18,962 nt of DNA from JBNJGT01 sp964473285 (GTDB lineage Archaea; Nanobdellota; Nanobdellia; Woesearchaeales; JACJVW01): positions 1 to 18,962 of the forward strand of contig CAYYOI010000029.1 of NCBI GenBank assembly GCA_964473285.1, read 5' to 3'. The position numbers were made by a program, and so were the translations under genes. Below, piece after piece: positions 1 through 8,077 of the stretch. Within the stretch, counting starts at the first letter, position 1, and each line of letters opens with the position of its first letter. The notes under the pieces are model-generated. The model made no database searches, was not told the origin of the DNA, and saw only the letters and a program-made list of their open reading frames with translations.

Positions 1-13
1 TTGCTAACTTTCC

Positions 14-42
14 TTAGGCTGGAAGCCTAAAGCAGATTTTTT
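14..42 (+). terminator. Terminator-like hairpin plus T-run
   Basis: A perfect 7-bp inverted repeat, TTAGGCT-GGA-AGCCTAA (14-30), is followed nine bases later by a run of six or more T (36-42). This resembles an intrinsic terminator for a plus-strand gene ending left of the window. It also lies just past the stop of the short minus-strand ORF at 41-136. The function is inferred from shape only. Confidence 0.35.
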
Positions 43-136
43 AGAAAAACTCCAGCAAAAGAATTCCCAGGATTATAGGAATGGACATCTTTAGTGTGGT
101 ATAGGTCTTTGATGCTGCTTCGTTGATTCCACTCAT
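41..136 (-). pseudogene. Very short membrane-type ORF, possibly the truncated start of a permease
   Basis: An ATG at 136-134 opens a 31-codon frame ending in TAA at 43-41. The peptide starts MSGINEAASKTY and continues into a hydrophobic stretch (SIPIILGILLLEFF), like the N-terminus and first membrane helix of a permease. A TATA-like ATATAAAT (158-165 on the plus strand) lies about 26 nt upstream of the ATG, the spacing of a leaderless archaeal gene, so a real promoter may exist. The frame stops inside the first helix. It may be a broken permease gene, a genuine one-helix small protein, or chance. The rest of any parent gene would lie left of the window and cannot be tested. Confidence 0.3.
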
Positions 137-157
137 ATAATATTATCTACAGGGTAG

Positions 158-233
158 ATATAAATAGATTGTGCAATTCTTCCTAAATTAGGCCTTAACT
201 ATATTTTCAGGCTAAATCTTGGCTTGTGCAATT
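158..233. promoter_or_regulatory. Divergent regulatory region with two TTGTGCAATT sites
   Basis: TTGTGCAATT occurs at 169-178 and again at 224-233. The first copy sits in a perfect dyad, ATTG-TG-CAAT (168-177), immediately upstream of the minus-strand TATA-like box at 158-165, where a transcription factor would contact the BRE region. The second lies between the two divergent genes. A second TATA-like stretch, TATATATT (286-293), precedes the plus-strand operon. The pair looks like an operator for a regulator of one or both divergent genes. The regulator is unknown. Confidence 0.35.
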
Positions 234-318
234 ATTCTTTTTAGAGTTTCATTACTTCATAATCTTTTTAGTATCTTCCAAAGAATATATATTCATAAAT
301 ATTATTTGAGGTGTTAGC

Positions 319-1647
319 ATGTTGTATTTTTTGCAGAGGAACCTGACTTATATGATACCATTGTTTATGGTGGTGGGATTGTTTTTTGGGTATCTATTTG
401 ATCCTTCTTTCCTGAAGGCTTTTATAATGCCCTTGACTTTTCTTATGGTCTATCCCATGATGGTGAACCTGCAGGTTAAAAAAGTCTTTTCAAAGGGTGA
501 TGGGAAGGTGCAGGTTGCAACACAGATCCTGAATTTTCTAGTGATTCCTTTTATAGCATTTGGGATAGGGGTTCTATTCTTTCCTGAAAGTCCTTTATTG
601 GCTCTTGGTTTGCTGCTTACAGCGCTTCTTCCTACAAGCGGGATGACCATCTCATGGACTGGTTTTGCCAAGGGTAATATCAATGCTGCAATCAAGATGA
701 CAGTGATCGGGCTTGTAGCAGGTTCTCTTTTAACTCCATTATATGCGAAATGGTTGATGGGATCTGTGATTGAGATACCTTTGATGGATGTTTTCAGGCA
801 GATCGTTATCATAGTTTTCCTTCCTATGCTTGCAGGTTATGCAACCCAGAGATTGGTGATATGGTGGTATGGTGAGGCTAAGTATCACAAGGACATTAAA
901 AAGAAGTTTCCTATGCTCTCGACTCTGGGTGTGTTGGGTATAGTGTTTGTTGCAATGTCCTTGAAGGCAAAAACAGTGATAGCAAATCCTTCGATGCTTT
1001 TGTCCCTTCTGATTCCATTGATGATGTTGTACCTTCTCAATTTTGGGATCAGCACAATTGCAGGAAAGTTCCTTTTTGAAAGAGGAGAAGGGATTGCATT
1101 GGTATATGGAACTGTCATGAGGAATCTTTCAATCGCTCTTGCTATAGCTATGACAGTATTTGGTGAAAAGGGTTCAGAGATTGCATTGATAATTGCAATG
1201 GCTTATATCATCCAGGTCCAGGCTGCAGCGTGGTATGTAAGATTTAATGAGCGAATCTTTGGTCCAGCACCGGAGGATACTGCAGGGGATCTTATGCAGG
1301 AGGGTGTATTTGCCCTACATGATACTGAATCTTTACAGGATGCAATCCACATGCTTAGTGAAGAGCATATCCATTCGATAGGGATTCTTGATAACGAGGA
1401 AAATCTGAAAGGAATCTTGAGTGCTGAGATGATAGTTAACTTTTTGGCTGATAGTGTCCAGCTTGATACTCGGTTAAAGGATCTGGATATGAAACCTGTT
1501 GTGAAGTGTAAGAATACTTGCACAATACAAAAAGTTCTAAAAACAATGAAAAAAAAGCACCAGTATAAGGTGATTGTTACAGATGCTGCCGGAAAGCCTA
1601 AAGGTGTTTTGACTGAGGCAGATGTGGCAGCAAGAGAGGTGATATGA
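319..1647 (+). CDS. ACR3/BASS-like membrane carrier fused to a C-terminal CBS-domain pair
   Basis: The 442-residue protein has a membrane part of about ten hydrophobic segments (residues 1-310) and a soluble tail (about 328-440) that reads as two CBS repeats (HIHSIGILDNEENLKGIL and YKVIVTDAAGKPKGVLTEAD). The membrane part resembles the ACR3 branch of the bile-acid/arsenite BTS superfamily (PLTFLMVYPMM near 38-48; SGMTISWTGFAKGN near 107-120). ACR3 arsenite pumps carry an essential Cys in the fourth helix. By eye that site is Thr106 here, so arsenite is doubtful and the substrate is unknown. CBS pairs usually bind adenine nucleotides, suggesting energy-state control of transport (inference). 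The ATG at 319 is preceded by GAGGTG (308-313) five bases upstream. It leads an operon: trxB begins at the base after its stop codon. Confidence 0.75.
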   Translation: MLYFLQRNLTYMIPLFMVVGLFFGYLFDPSFLKAFIMPLTFLMVYPMMVNLQVKKVFSKGDGKVQVATQILNFLVIPFIAFGIGVLFFPESPLLALGLLLTALLPTSGMTISWTGFAKGNINAAIKMTVIGLVAGSLLTPLYAKWLMGSVIEIPLMDVFRQIVIIVFLPMLAGYATQRLVIWWYGEAKYHKDIKKKFPMLSTLGVLGIVFVAMSLKAKTVIANPSMLLSLLIPLMMLYLLNFGISTIAGKFLFERGEGIALVYGTVMRNLSIALAIAMTVFGEKGSEIALIIAMAYIIQVQAAAWYVRFNERIFGPAPEDTAGDLMQEGVFALHDTESLQDAIHMLSEEHIHSIGILDNEENLKGILSAEMIVNFLADSVQLDTRLKDLDMKPVVKCKNTCTIQKVLKTMKKKHQYKVIVTDAAGKPKGVLTEADVAAREVI

Positions 1648-2541
1648 ATGGTTTATGATTTGGCAATTATCGGGACAGGACCAGCAGGTCTTACTGCTGG
1701 GGTTTATGCAGGAAGGTATATGCTTAATACAGTTATTATAGGCTCACAGCCTGGCGGGACAATAGCTGAGGCTCATAAGGTCTGTAATTTCCCGACTTAT
1801 AAGGATATAACAGGGATGGAATTATCCCAGAGGCTTACAGAGCAGGCACAAGAGAATGTAGAGATCTCTTATGGGACAGTCAAGTCAGTCAGGAAAGGCA
1901 ATACAGGCTTTGAATTGATAACTGACAGCAAGACTTACAAGGCTAAGAAGGTAATTCTTGCGCATGGGCGAAAGAAGCGGAAGCTTAATGCAAAGGGTGA
2001 AGATGAATTCCTGGGTAAAGGTGTGAGTTATTGTGCTACCTGTGACGGAGCTTTTTTCAAGGATAAGGCTGTTGCTGTTGTAGGAGGAAGTGATGCTGCA
2101 TTGACTGCAGCACTATTGCTTGCGGAATACGCCAAAAAGGTGTATCTCATCTATCGAAAGGACAGATTCTTTCGTGCCGAACCTTTATGGGTCCGTAAGG
2201 TTGAGGAGAATAGCATTATTGAGCCTGTCTTTAATAGCCAGGTTGCTGAGATCAAAGGAAGTGATTTTGTTGAGAAGATGGTTCTTGATTCCGGTGATCT
2301 GGATGTTGATGGAATCTTCATTGAGATAGGTTATGATCCTGATGAAACCCTTACAAAGCAGCTTGGTGTTGAGATGGAGAAAGGGTATGTGGTGACTGAT
2401 AAAAATCAACGTACAAGTGTGCATGGTGTATTTGCTGCAGGGGATGGCACGAATAATCCTTTGAAACAGGCAGTGACAGCTGCTGCGGAAGGAGCGATTG
2501 CCGCCAGTTCTGCATATCAGGAGCTTATGGAGGAGAATTGA
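1648..2541 (+). CDS. trxB: Thioredoxin reductase-like FAD/NAD(P)H-dependent disulfide oxidoreductase
   Basis: A 297-residue flavoprotein of the low-molecular-weight thioredoxin reductase type, which passes electrons from NAD(P)H through FAD to a redox Cys pair and then to thioredoxin or glutaredoxin-like partners in the cytosol. Visible motifs: N-terminal FAD-binding GTGPAG (9-14), redox centre CATC (129-132), a nucleotide-binding GGSDAA (146-151) followed by YRKDRFFR (169-176), and the C-terminal FAD motif GVFAAGDGTNNPLKQAVTAAAEG. The usual HRRxxxR that reads the NADPH phosphate is YRKDRFFR here, so the NADPH/NADH preference is uncertain. The ATG directly follows the transporter stop (TGAATG), with GAGAGGTG just upstream, so the two are probably translationally coupled. 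The length is slightly short of the bacterial 315-320 residues. Confidence 0.9.
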   Translation: MVYDLAIIGTGPAGLTAGVYAGRYMLNTVIIGSQPGGTIAEAHKVCNFPTYKDITGMELSQRLTEQAQENVEISYGTVKSVRKGNTGFELITDSKTYKAKKVILAHGRKKRKLNAKGEDEFLGKGVSYCATCDGAFFKDKAVAVVGGSDAALTAALLLAEYAKKVYLIYRKDRFFRAEPLWVRKVEENSIIEPVFNSQVAEIKGSDFVEKMVLDSGDLDVDGIFIEIGYDPDETLTKQLGVEMEKGYVVTDKNQRTSVHGVFAAGDGTNNPLKQAVTAAAEGAIAASSAYQELMEEN

Positions 2542-2542
2542 A

Positions 2543-3757
2543 GTGAGTGTCTTTGATAATATCCGGAAGTTACTGGACAGGGTATCTATGCATGTTGAAT
2601 TTTTGGAGAATGAGCAGGATTATCTGTTGAGCCATAAATCAATCAGAAAGGCTGATCTTGTTGTTGATGGTGAAACCTATCCAGCCTGGCGGATCATCCA
2701 GAACAATGCGTTGGGTCCTGGTAAGGGAGGAATCAGGTTCCATCCGGATGTATCTGAGGATGAGGTAATGTCACTTTCCTTTTGGATGAGCATGAAAAAT
2801 TCACTTGTTGGTCTGCCCTATGGTGGTGCAAAGGGAGGTGTCAAGGTCAATCCTAAATCTCTTTCGCAGAAGAAAATTGAGGAACTCAGCAGAGAGTATA
2901 TAAGAAAATTTCATGAGTTCCTTGGGCAAGACAAAGATATCCCTGCTCCTGATGTGTATACAAACTCACAGATAATGGCATGGATGCTTGATGAGTTCGA
3001 GGAGATCAAAGGCTATCATGAGCCTGGTATGATCACCGGCAAACCTATGGAGTTAGGTGGTTGTGCAATCAGGGAGGATGCAACCTCTAGAGGTGGTTTG
3101 ATTGTCCTGGAAGAATTCCTTAAGCGTAAGGGTAAGAAGCCGCATGAACTTCGTATTGCTATACAGGGTTTTGGTAATGCTGGAAAGAATATTGCGAAGA
3201 TGCTCCATGATAAGGGTTATCGGGTATTGGCCGTAAGTGACAGTAAAGGGACAATCTGTTCGGAAAGCCTGGATATTGAGGCAGTGATTGAGCAGAAGGA
3301 TAAAACAGGCAGTGTGGTTGGTTTTACAGATGCGATTGATGATATATTGACCCTGGATGTTGATGTACTGGTGCTTGCAGCTCTGGAGAATCAGATCACA
3401 ACTGACAATGCTTCTGATATTAAGGCTTCGTATATACTTGAGCTTGCAAATGGGCCAATCACTTTTGAAGCGGATGAGGCCCTTACAAAGAGGGGGGTTG
3501 TCGTGATTCCTGATATCCTGGCAAATGCAGGAGGGGTTGTTGCAAGCTATTGTGAGTGGAGCCAGAGCAGGATCGGGCATATCCTTTCAGCTGAAACCAT
3601 GTATGAAGTACTTCACAGCAGGATGGTGAATGCATTCCATTCAGTGTATGAGGGGTACCAGGAACAAAAGAATGATGGAGTTTCCATGCGGATCGCTGCT
3701 TATGCTATTGCAATACAAAGAATACTACGAGCTGCACGAATGCGGGGTGAAGTGTAA
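2543..3757 (+). CDS. gdhA: Glutamate dehydrogenase (Glu/Leu/Phe/Val dehydrogenase family)
   Basis: A 404-residue enzyme that interconverts glutamate and 2-oxoglutarate plus ammonia with NAD(P)(H), linking carbon and nitrogen metabolism. Numbered from the GTG start, the substrate-binding segment is PGKGGIRFHP (59-68), the catalytic Lys97 lies in YGGAKGGV, the catalytic Asp137 in PAPDV, and the Rossmann motif GFGNAG at 209-214. The frame is open further upstream, but GTG at 2543 is the likely start. It lies one base after the trxB stop, with an ideal GGAGGAG (2529-2535) seven bases before it, and it gives the normal family N-terminus. It is the third gene of the operon. Coupling of a redox flavoprotein, a CBS-regulated carrier and GDH suggests a shared response to redox or nitrogen state (inference). 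Confidence 0.93.
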   Translation: MSVFDNIRKLLDRVSMHVEFLENEQDYLLSHKSIRKADLVVDGETYPAWRIIQNNALGPGKGGIRFHPDVSEDEVMSLSFWMSMKNSLVGLPYGGAKGGVKVNPKSLSQKKIEELSREYIRKFHEFLGQDKDIPAPDVYTNSQIMAWMLDEFEEIKGYHEPGMITGKPMELGGCAIREDATSRGGLIVLEEFLKRKGKKPHELRIAIQGFGNAGKNIAKMLHDKGYRVLAVSDSKGTICSESLDIEAVIEQKDKTGSVVGFTDAIDDILTLDVDVLVLAALENQITTDNASDIKASYILELANGPITFEADEALTKRGVVVIPDILANAGGVVASYCEWSQSRIGHILSAETMYEVLHSRMVNAFHSVYEGYQEQKNDGVSMRIAAYAIAIQRILRAARMRGEV

Positions 3758-3770
3758 TCCTTAGGAAAAC

Positions 3771-3780
3771 TTTTTATATT
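3771..3780 (+). promoter_or_regulatory. TATA-like box for the corA-family gene
   Basis: TTTTTATATT is centred about 25 nt before the ATG at 3801 and no Shine-Dalgarno sequence is present. This fits a leaderless archaeal transcript starting at or next to the start codon. Confidence 0.6.
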
Positions 3781-3800
3781 CTATTTTTTAAATAAGATAT

Positions 3801-4736
3801 ATGTTGCAGGTATTACGCTCAGACATGAAGTGGGGGAGTTTAGAGGATATCCCTTCAAGAACCACTACGCTTGTGGATGTGATATCTCCCACTGATAAGG
3901 AACTGGTGCGATTGAGTGAGATCACAAAAATACCTATCAATGAGTTAAAGGAGGCAATAGATCCAGACGAGAGGCCTCGTGTATCGCAAGGGGAGAATTA
4001 TTCTCTGATAATCTTTCGGGCACCCTACAGGGTTGGAAAGAACATATATACAACACCTGTATCAATTTTTTTATCCAATCATAGTGTGATTTGTTTTCGG
4101 CATACCAAGCTCAAGGTGTTTGAGGAGGACTTATATGCAAATATTGAGAAAAGAAAACAGATCTTTGATAAGGGTGCATGGTACTTATGTTACTGGATAA
4201 TTGATGACATACTGAATTCTTTCTTCTCTTTCATGGATCTTATTGAGGACAAGATCAATAAGACCGAGAATATGATATATAGTTCTGCTGACAAGAAAAT
4301 ACTGCAGGATCTTTTCAATTACAAGAAGGTGCTGATCTATTTTCATAAGGCTCTTACAGCGAACCGGGAGGTAATAAGCAGTATCGAGAAGCGTTACTTG
4401 AAGCATTTTCCAGAGAAGGAATTGCATTGTTTCAGGTATACATACAATGATGTTGTGGAACTCCTTGATATGGAAAGCACTTACAGGGATATCCTGACAG
4501 GTGCAATGGATATGTATCTTACGTCTGTATCCAATAATCTGAATATCATCATCAAGAAGATGACTGCGATGGGTTCTTTTATCCTTATACCTACCTTGAT
4601 TTCAGGGATATATGGTATGAATTTCCATTATCTGCCTGAATTGCAGTGGAAGTATGGGTATTTCTTTTCTTTGGGGCTCATGGCCTTATCAATCATTGCT
4701 TTGTACCTGTATTTCAAGAAGAAGGAATGGCTTTAG
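3801..4736 (+). CDS. corA: CorA-family divalent metal ion channel/transporter
   Basis: A 311-residue protein with the classic CorA plan: a long soluble N-terminal domain (about 1-250) rich in charged helices, then two C-terminal membrane helices. The signature GMN (272-274, in SGIYGMN) closes the first helix, a hydrophobic second helix follows, and the protein ends in a basic tail (FKKKEWL). CorA channels form pentamers in the cytoplasmic membrane and admit Mg2+, or in some members Co2+, Ni2+ or Zn2+. The metal cannot be told from the sequence. The gene stands alone with its own TATA box and no Shine-Dalgarno sequence. It ends 35 bases before the EndoQ-like gene, whose promoter lies immediately after the corA stop. 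Confidence 0.9.
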   Translation: MLQVLRSDMKWGSLEDIPSRTTTLVDVISPTDKELVRLSEITKIPINELKEAIDPDERPRVSQGENYSLIIFRAPYRVGKNIYTTPVSIFLSNHSVICFRHTKLKVFEEDLYANIEKRKQIFDKGAWYLCYWIIDDILNSFFSFMDLIEDKINKTENMIYSSADKKILQDLFNYKKVLIYFHKALTANREVISSIEKRYLKHFPEKELHCFRYTYNDVVELLDMESTYRDILTGAMDMYLTSVSNNLNIIIKKMTAMGSFILIPTLISGIYGMNFHYLPELQWKYGYFFSLGLMALSIIALYLYFKKKEWL

Positions 4737-4741
4737 TAAGG

Positions 4742-4750
4742 TTTTTATAA
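4742..4750 (+). promoter_or_regulatory. TATA-like box for the EndoQ-like gene
   Basis: TTTTTATAA lies directly after the corA stop and is centred about 25 nt before the ATG at 4772. No Shine-Dalgarno sequence is seen, so the transcript is probably leaderless. Confidence 0.6.
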
Positions 4751-4771
4751 TCAAGGTCTTGTCTTTTTCTT

Positions 4772-5986
4772 ATGATTATTGCTGATCTGCATATACACAG
4801 CCGGTTTGCACAGGGGACAAGCAAGGATCTAACAATCCAGAATCTGGTAAAGTGGGCTAGGATAAAGGGTCTTGATCTGCTTGGAACAGGGGATTTCACG
4901 CATCCAGAATGGCAAAAGGAGCTTTCTGAGCAACTGGTGGAAGATGAGACTGGCCTTCCAAAGACTGCGGATGGTTTCCCTTTCATGTTCCAGACGGAAA
5001 TATCTCTTATCTATACACAGGGAAAAGGAAGGCGTATCCATAATGTTGTTCTTGCTCCAGATCTTGATACTGTCAGGAAAATCACTTCATATCTTTTGAC
5101 AAAAGGAAGGGTAGATTATGACGGAAGGCCAATATTCAAGATCCCTTGTCCTGAGTTTGTGCGTGAGCTGCGGGCGATCAATGACCGTATTGAGGTTATC
5201 CCCGCGCATATATGGACACCGTGGTTCTCTTTGTTTGGCTCAAAGTCTGGGTTTGATACTGTGAAGGAGGCTTTTGGTGACCAGACAGAGCATATACATG
5301 CTTTGGAGACAGGGCTCTCAAGCGATCCTGAGATGAACTGGAGGCTTAGTCAGCTGGATGGCTACCAACTGGTGTCATTCTCGGATGCACATTCATACTG
5401 GCCATGGCGTATTGGCAGGGAAGCTACTGTATTTGAGACTGAGCTTACGTATGATGCTATCATTGCTGCGTTGCGGACAGGTAAAGGACTTTCCAAGACC
5501 ATTGAGGTTGATCCGGGTTATGGTAAATATCATTTTGATGGGCACAGGAACTGCAACATACGGTTTACTCCTGAGGAGAGTAAAAAGAATGAAGGGATAT
5601 GTCCTGTGTGCAAGCGACCTCTTACAATAGGTGTACTCAATCGTGTTGAAGAACTTGCTGATCGGCCTGTTGGGTATGAACCAAAAAATGCGATTCCTTT
5701 CATCAGGATGCTGCCTTTGTCTGAATTGATAGCTTGGGTGGAGAAAAAAGCTGTCACAACAAAGACTGTATGGAACCTATATAATAAGCTTCGCAGTTTT
5801 GGAAGTGAGAATGATGTATTGTTGCGGGTTCCTGCTGAAAAACTTCGCAGTGTTGTTGATGAGGCATTGGTATCTGCTATACTTTTGAATCGAGAAGGGA
5901 AGATCAAGATTGATCCTGGGTATGATGGGGTGTACGGAAAACCTCTCATATCAGGAGGCCAACAGGGGCTTGATTCTTTTTTCTGA
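4772..5986 (+). CDS. EndoQ-like PHP-domain DNA repair endonuclease with C-terminal PIP box
   Basis: The 404-residue protein matches the archaeal PHP-domain family that includes endonuclease Q, which nicks DNA 5' of deaminated bases (uracil, hypoxanthine, xanthine) and AP sites. The N-terminal PHP domain shows metal ligands HIH (7-9), GDFTH (40-44), Glu76, His146 and SDAH (204-207). A zinc-finger-like insert follows, with Cys261 and CPVC (277-280). The protein ends at residue 404 with QQGLDSFF, a textbook PCNA-interacting peptide (Q-x-x-L-x-x-F-F, 397-404). PCNA interaction is known for Thermococcales EndoQ. The start is the only ATG compatible with the TATA spacing and opens directly into the PHP motif. 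The family assignment is firm. Substrate range is inferred from characterised relatives. Confidence 0.85.
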   Translation: MIIADLHIHSRFAQGTSKDLTIQNLVKWARIKGLDLLGTGDFTHPEWQKELSEQLVEDETGLPKTADGFPFMFQTEISLIYTQGKGRRIHNVVLAPDLDTVRKITSYLLTKGRVDYDGRPIFKIPCPEFVRELRAINDRIEVIPAHIWTPWFSLFGSKSGFDTVKEAFGDQTEHIHALETGLSSDPEMNWRLSQLDGYQLVSFSDAHSYWPWRIGREATVFETELTYDAIIAALRTGKGLSKTIEVDPGYGKYHFDGHRNCNIRFTPEESKKNEGICPVCKRPLTIGVLNRVEELADRPVGYEPKNAIPFIRMLPLSELIAWVEKKAVTTKTVWNLYNKLRSFGSENDVLLRVPAEKLRSVVDEALVSAILLNREGKIKIDPGYDGVYGKPLISGGQQGLDSFF

Positions 5987-5993
5987 CAAAAGC

Positions 5994-6002
5994 TATTTAT
6001 AA
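5994..6002 (+). promoter_or_regulatory. TATA-like box and short leader for proS
   Basis: TATTTATAA predicts a transcript start near 6024. The short leader carries GAGGG (6026-6030), seven bases before the proS ATG at 6038. This gene therefore appears to use a ribosome binding site, unlike its two upstream neighbours. Confidence 0.5.
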
Positions 6003-6037
6003 GGCAAGTGTTTACCTGGTGATACGAGGGTTTAAAG

Positions 6038-7462
6038 ATGGCAAAGGGAATCAGTGTGACAAAAAAAGAAAATATCTCTGAATGGTATACAGAGGTAATC
6101 CAGAAAGCAGACATTGTAGATTATTCAGATGTATCAGGATGCATCATATTCAAGCCTTACTGTTATGAAATATGGGAGATCCTGAAGGAAGAAGTGGATA
6201 AGCGTTTCAAGAAGGCAGGCATCAAGAACTGCTATTTCCCTCTTTTCATACCGGAAAAACACCTGGTGAAAGAGGCAGACCATGTGGAAGGGTTTGCACC
6301 AGAGGTTGCATGGGTTACACATGCAGGAAATTCAGAGATGGCTGAGCGGCTTGCTGTGCGTCCTACTTCTGAGACAATCATGTATCCTGCGTATGCCAAA
6401 TGGATCCGTTCATGGCGTGACCTGCCCCTTCGGTTAAATCAGTGGAATAATGTTGTGCGCTGGGAGTTCAAGCATCCTGTCCCTTTGATGCGGTCACGTG
6501 AATTCCTGTGGAACGAGGGGCATACTGTCTTTGCAACCAAAGAGGAAGCTGAGGCTGAAGGAAAAGTAATCCTGGGAATATATGAAGAAGTCATGAGAGA
6601 TTATATGGCTCTCTATGGTGTTCCTGGCTACAAATCAGAAAAGGAAAAATTTGCAGGTGCTGAATATACTTGTTCGATCGAATCATTCCTTGATTCGGGC
6701 AAGGCAATCCAGGGGCCTGATTTCCATCACGATGGGCAGAATTTTGCCAAAGCATTTGATATAACTTTCCTTGATAAGAATGAGGAGAGGCAATATGTGT
6801 ATCAGAACACGTTTGCGATCACAACCAGGATGATAGGTGTGATGATCATGATGCATGGTGATGATAAAGGGCTTATCATGCCGCCGCAAATAGCACCTTT
6901 GCAGGCAGTCGTGATTCCTATCTATAAGGATGATAATAAGGAGACTGTACTTGAGAATGCAAGAGCGGTTCATGAGTCTCTTGATATCCGTGCAGAGATT
7001 GACGAGAGTGATGAATATTCTCCTGGTTGGAAATTTAACCAGTATGAGATGAAGGGTGTGCCTGTCCGCATTGAGATAGGACCAAAGGATGTGGATGCAT
7101 GCCAGGTTGTTGTTGTCAGGCGTGATACCGGTGATAAAGAATCAATCAAGCAGGATGAATTGAATAAAAGACTGCCAGTCATACTTGATGAAATCCAAAA
7201 GAACCTTTATGAGAGATCAAGGAAGAATTTTGATGAGAGTATTGTAGAGACCACAGACTTTGATGAACTCAAGAAGGCGGTGGATGATAAGAAGATGGTT
7301 CTTGCGCCATTCTGTGACACGCCAGAATGTGAAGATGTCATCAAGGATAAAGCACCAGGGGTCACTACAAGAAACAGCCCTTTCGATGCAGTAACTGATG
7401 AAGTATGCGTAAAATGCAAAAAGAAGGCGAAGCGCAAATTTTACTTTGCGCGCGCATACTAA
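6038..7462 (+). CDS. proS: Prolyl-tRNA synthetase, archaeal/eukaryotic type
   Basis: A 474-residue class II synthetase that charges tRNA-Pro with proline. Visible elements are the substrate loop VRPTSETIMYPAYAKWI, motif 2 (VRWEFKHPVPLMRSREF), the following WNEGHT, motif 3 (MHGDDKGLIMPPQIAP) and a C-terminal anticodon-binding domain. The tail has a zinc-type module, with Cys426/Cys431 and Cys457/Cys460, and ends in FYFARAY. A C-terminal zinc domain ending in Tyr marks the archaeal/eukaryotic form and separates it from the bacterial form, which has an inserted editing domain. The length is normal. The gene is convergent with the lipoprotein gene, and their stop codons overlap at 7459-7462. T-rich sequence just downstream (about 7469-7481), inside that neighbour, could serve as its terminator. 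Confidence 0.96.
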   Translation: MAKGISVTKKENISEWYTEVIQKADIVDYSDVSGCIIFKPYCYEIWEILKEEVDKRFKKAGIKNCYFPLFIPEKHLVKEADHVEGFAPEVAWVTHAGNSEMAERLAVRPTSETIMYPAYAKWIRSWRDLPLRLNQWNNVVRWEFKHPVPLMRSREFLWNEGHTVFATKEEAEAEGKVILGIYEEVMRDYMALYGVPGYKSEKEKFAGAEYTCSIESFLDSGKAIQGPDFHHDGQNFAKAFDITFLDKNEERQYVYQNTFAITTRMIGVMIMMHGDDKGLIMPPQIAPLQAVVIPIYKDDNKETVLENARAVHESLDIRAEIDESDEYSPGWKFNQYEMKGVPVRIEIGPKDVDACQVVVVRRDTGDKESIKQDELNKRLPVILDEIQKNLYERSRKNFDESIVETTDFDELKKAVDDKKMVLAPFCDTPECEDVIKDKAPGVTTRNSPFDAVTDEVCVKCKKKAKRKFYFARAY

Positions 7463-8076
7463 TCAATATATTTTTCTTTTCCGCTGTATGGGTTGACAAG
7501 CACTTTTTGCCATCCTCCATCATCTACTTTCTCTTTTGAGGTTGTGACTACCATGTCTTCAGGTGCTATACCAGAGGGTTCAGAGAATGTGATTATACTC
7601 ACGCCCAGATCAAGGATGCTGCCTGCAATCATTACAGGAAGCATCTGGGCTTTCAGGTAGTCAAACTTTTTGGTCTCCTGGTATTCTGGTGATATGTACT
7701 GGTATCTGATATAGGTGAATCCTTTCACCTTTTCCTTGAATTGTCTGGAACATTGGTCATCATGCCTTTCCAGCTTCTGTACAAGGCTTCTTACATCATA
7801 TTGCACCTCATCAAATCGGTTGCCTGATAGGTCCTTATCAATCTCACGGATCTCTTCCTTATAATCCTCTATGCAGTGATTCTTTTCAAGAAAGCTTTCC
7901 ATCTGCTTCATATAACTGCCCATATCATTTGTATCTTTCCTGAATTTTGGCATAAAATCAGTCTGGGTTTTTGTATAATCTTTTGAATGGATACGGTTGC
8001 CTCCATAGTTGGTTGTTGAGCATCCAACAAGGGATAGACCAACCAAGGCTGTTGCAATAATCTTTTCTAGTCTCAT
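7459..8076 (-). CDS. Predicted lipoprotein of unknown function
   Basis: I do not recognise the family. The 205-residue protein starts MRLEKIIATALVG and has a lipobox LVGC with the predicted lipidated Cys at residue 19, followed by a Ser/Thr/Gly-rich linker, so it should be anchored on the outer face of the membrane. The mature part is charged and helical with two further Cys (about residues 69 and 110), and a hydrophobic stretch (MLPVMIAGSILDLGVSI) lies near 145-161. ATG at 8076 is preferred to the in-frame GTG at 8085, because GGTGAT (8086-8081) sits four bases before that ATG. It starts one base after the stop of the coiled-coil gene (TGACATG), so the two are a coupled operon and probably act together at the cell surface. 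Confidence 0.7.
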   Translation of the reverse strand: MRLEKIIATALVGLSLVGCSTTNYGGNRIHSKDYTKTQTDFMPKFRKDTNDMGSYMKQMESFLEKNHCIEDYKEEIREIDKDLSGNRFDEVQYDVRSLVQKLERHDDQCSRQFKEKVKGFTYIRYQYISPEYQETKKFDYLKAQMLPVMIAGSILDLGVSIITFSEPSGIAPEDMVVTTSKEKVDDGGWQKVLVNPYSGKEKYID

Positions 8077-8077
8077 G

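Noticed and set aside
2498..2542. Upstream extension of the glutamate dehydrogenase frame to 2498
   Set aside because: It overlaps the end of trxB, lacks a ribosome binding site and does not look like a GDH N-terminus; GTG 2543 with GGAGGAG is far better.
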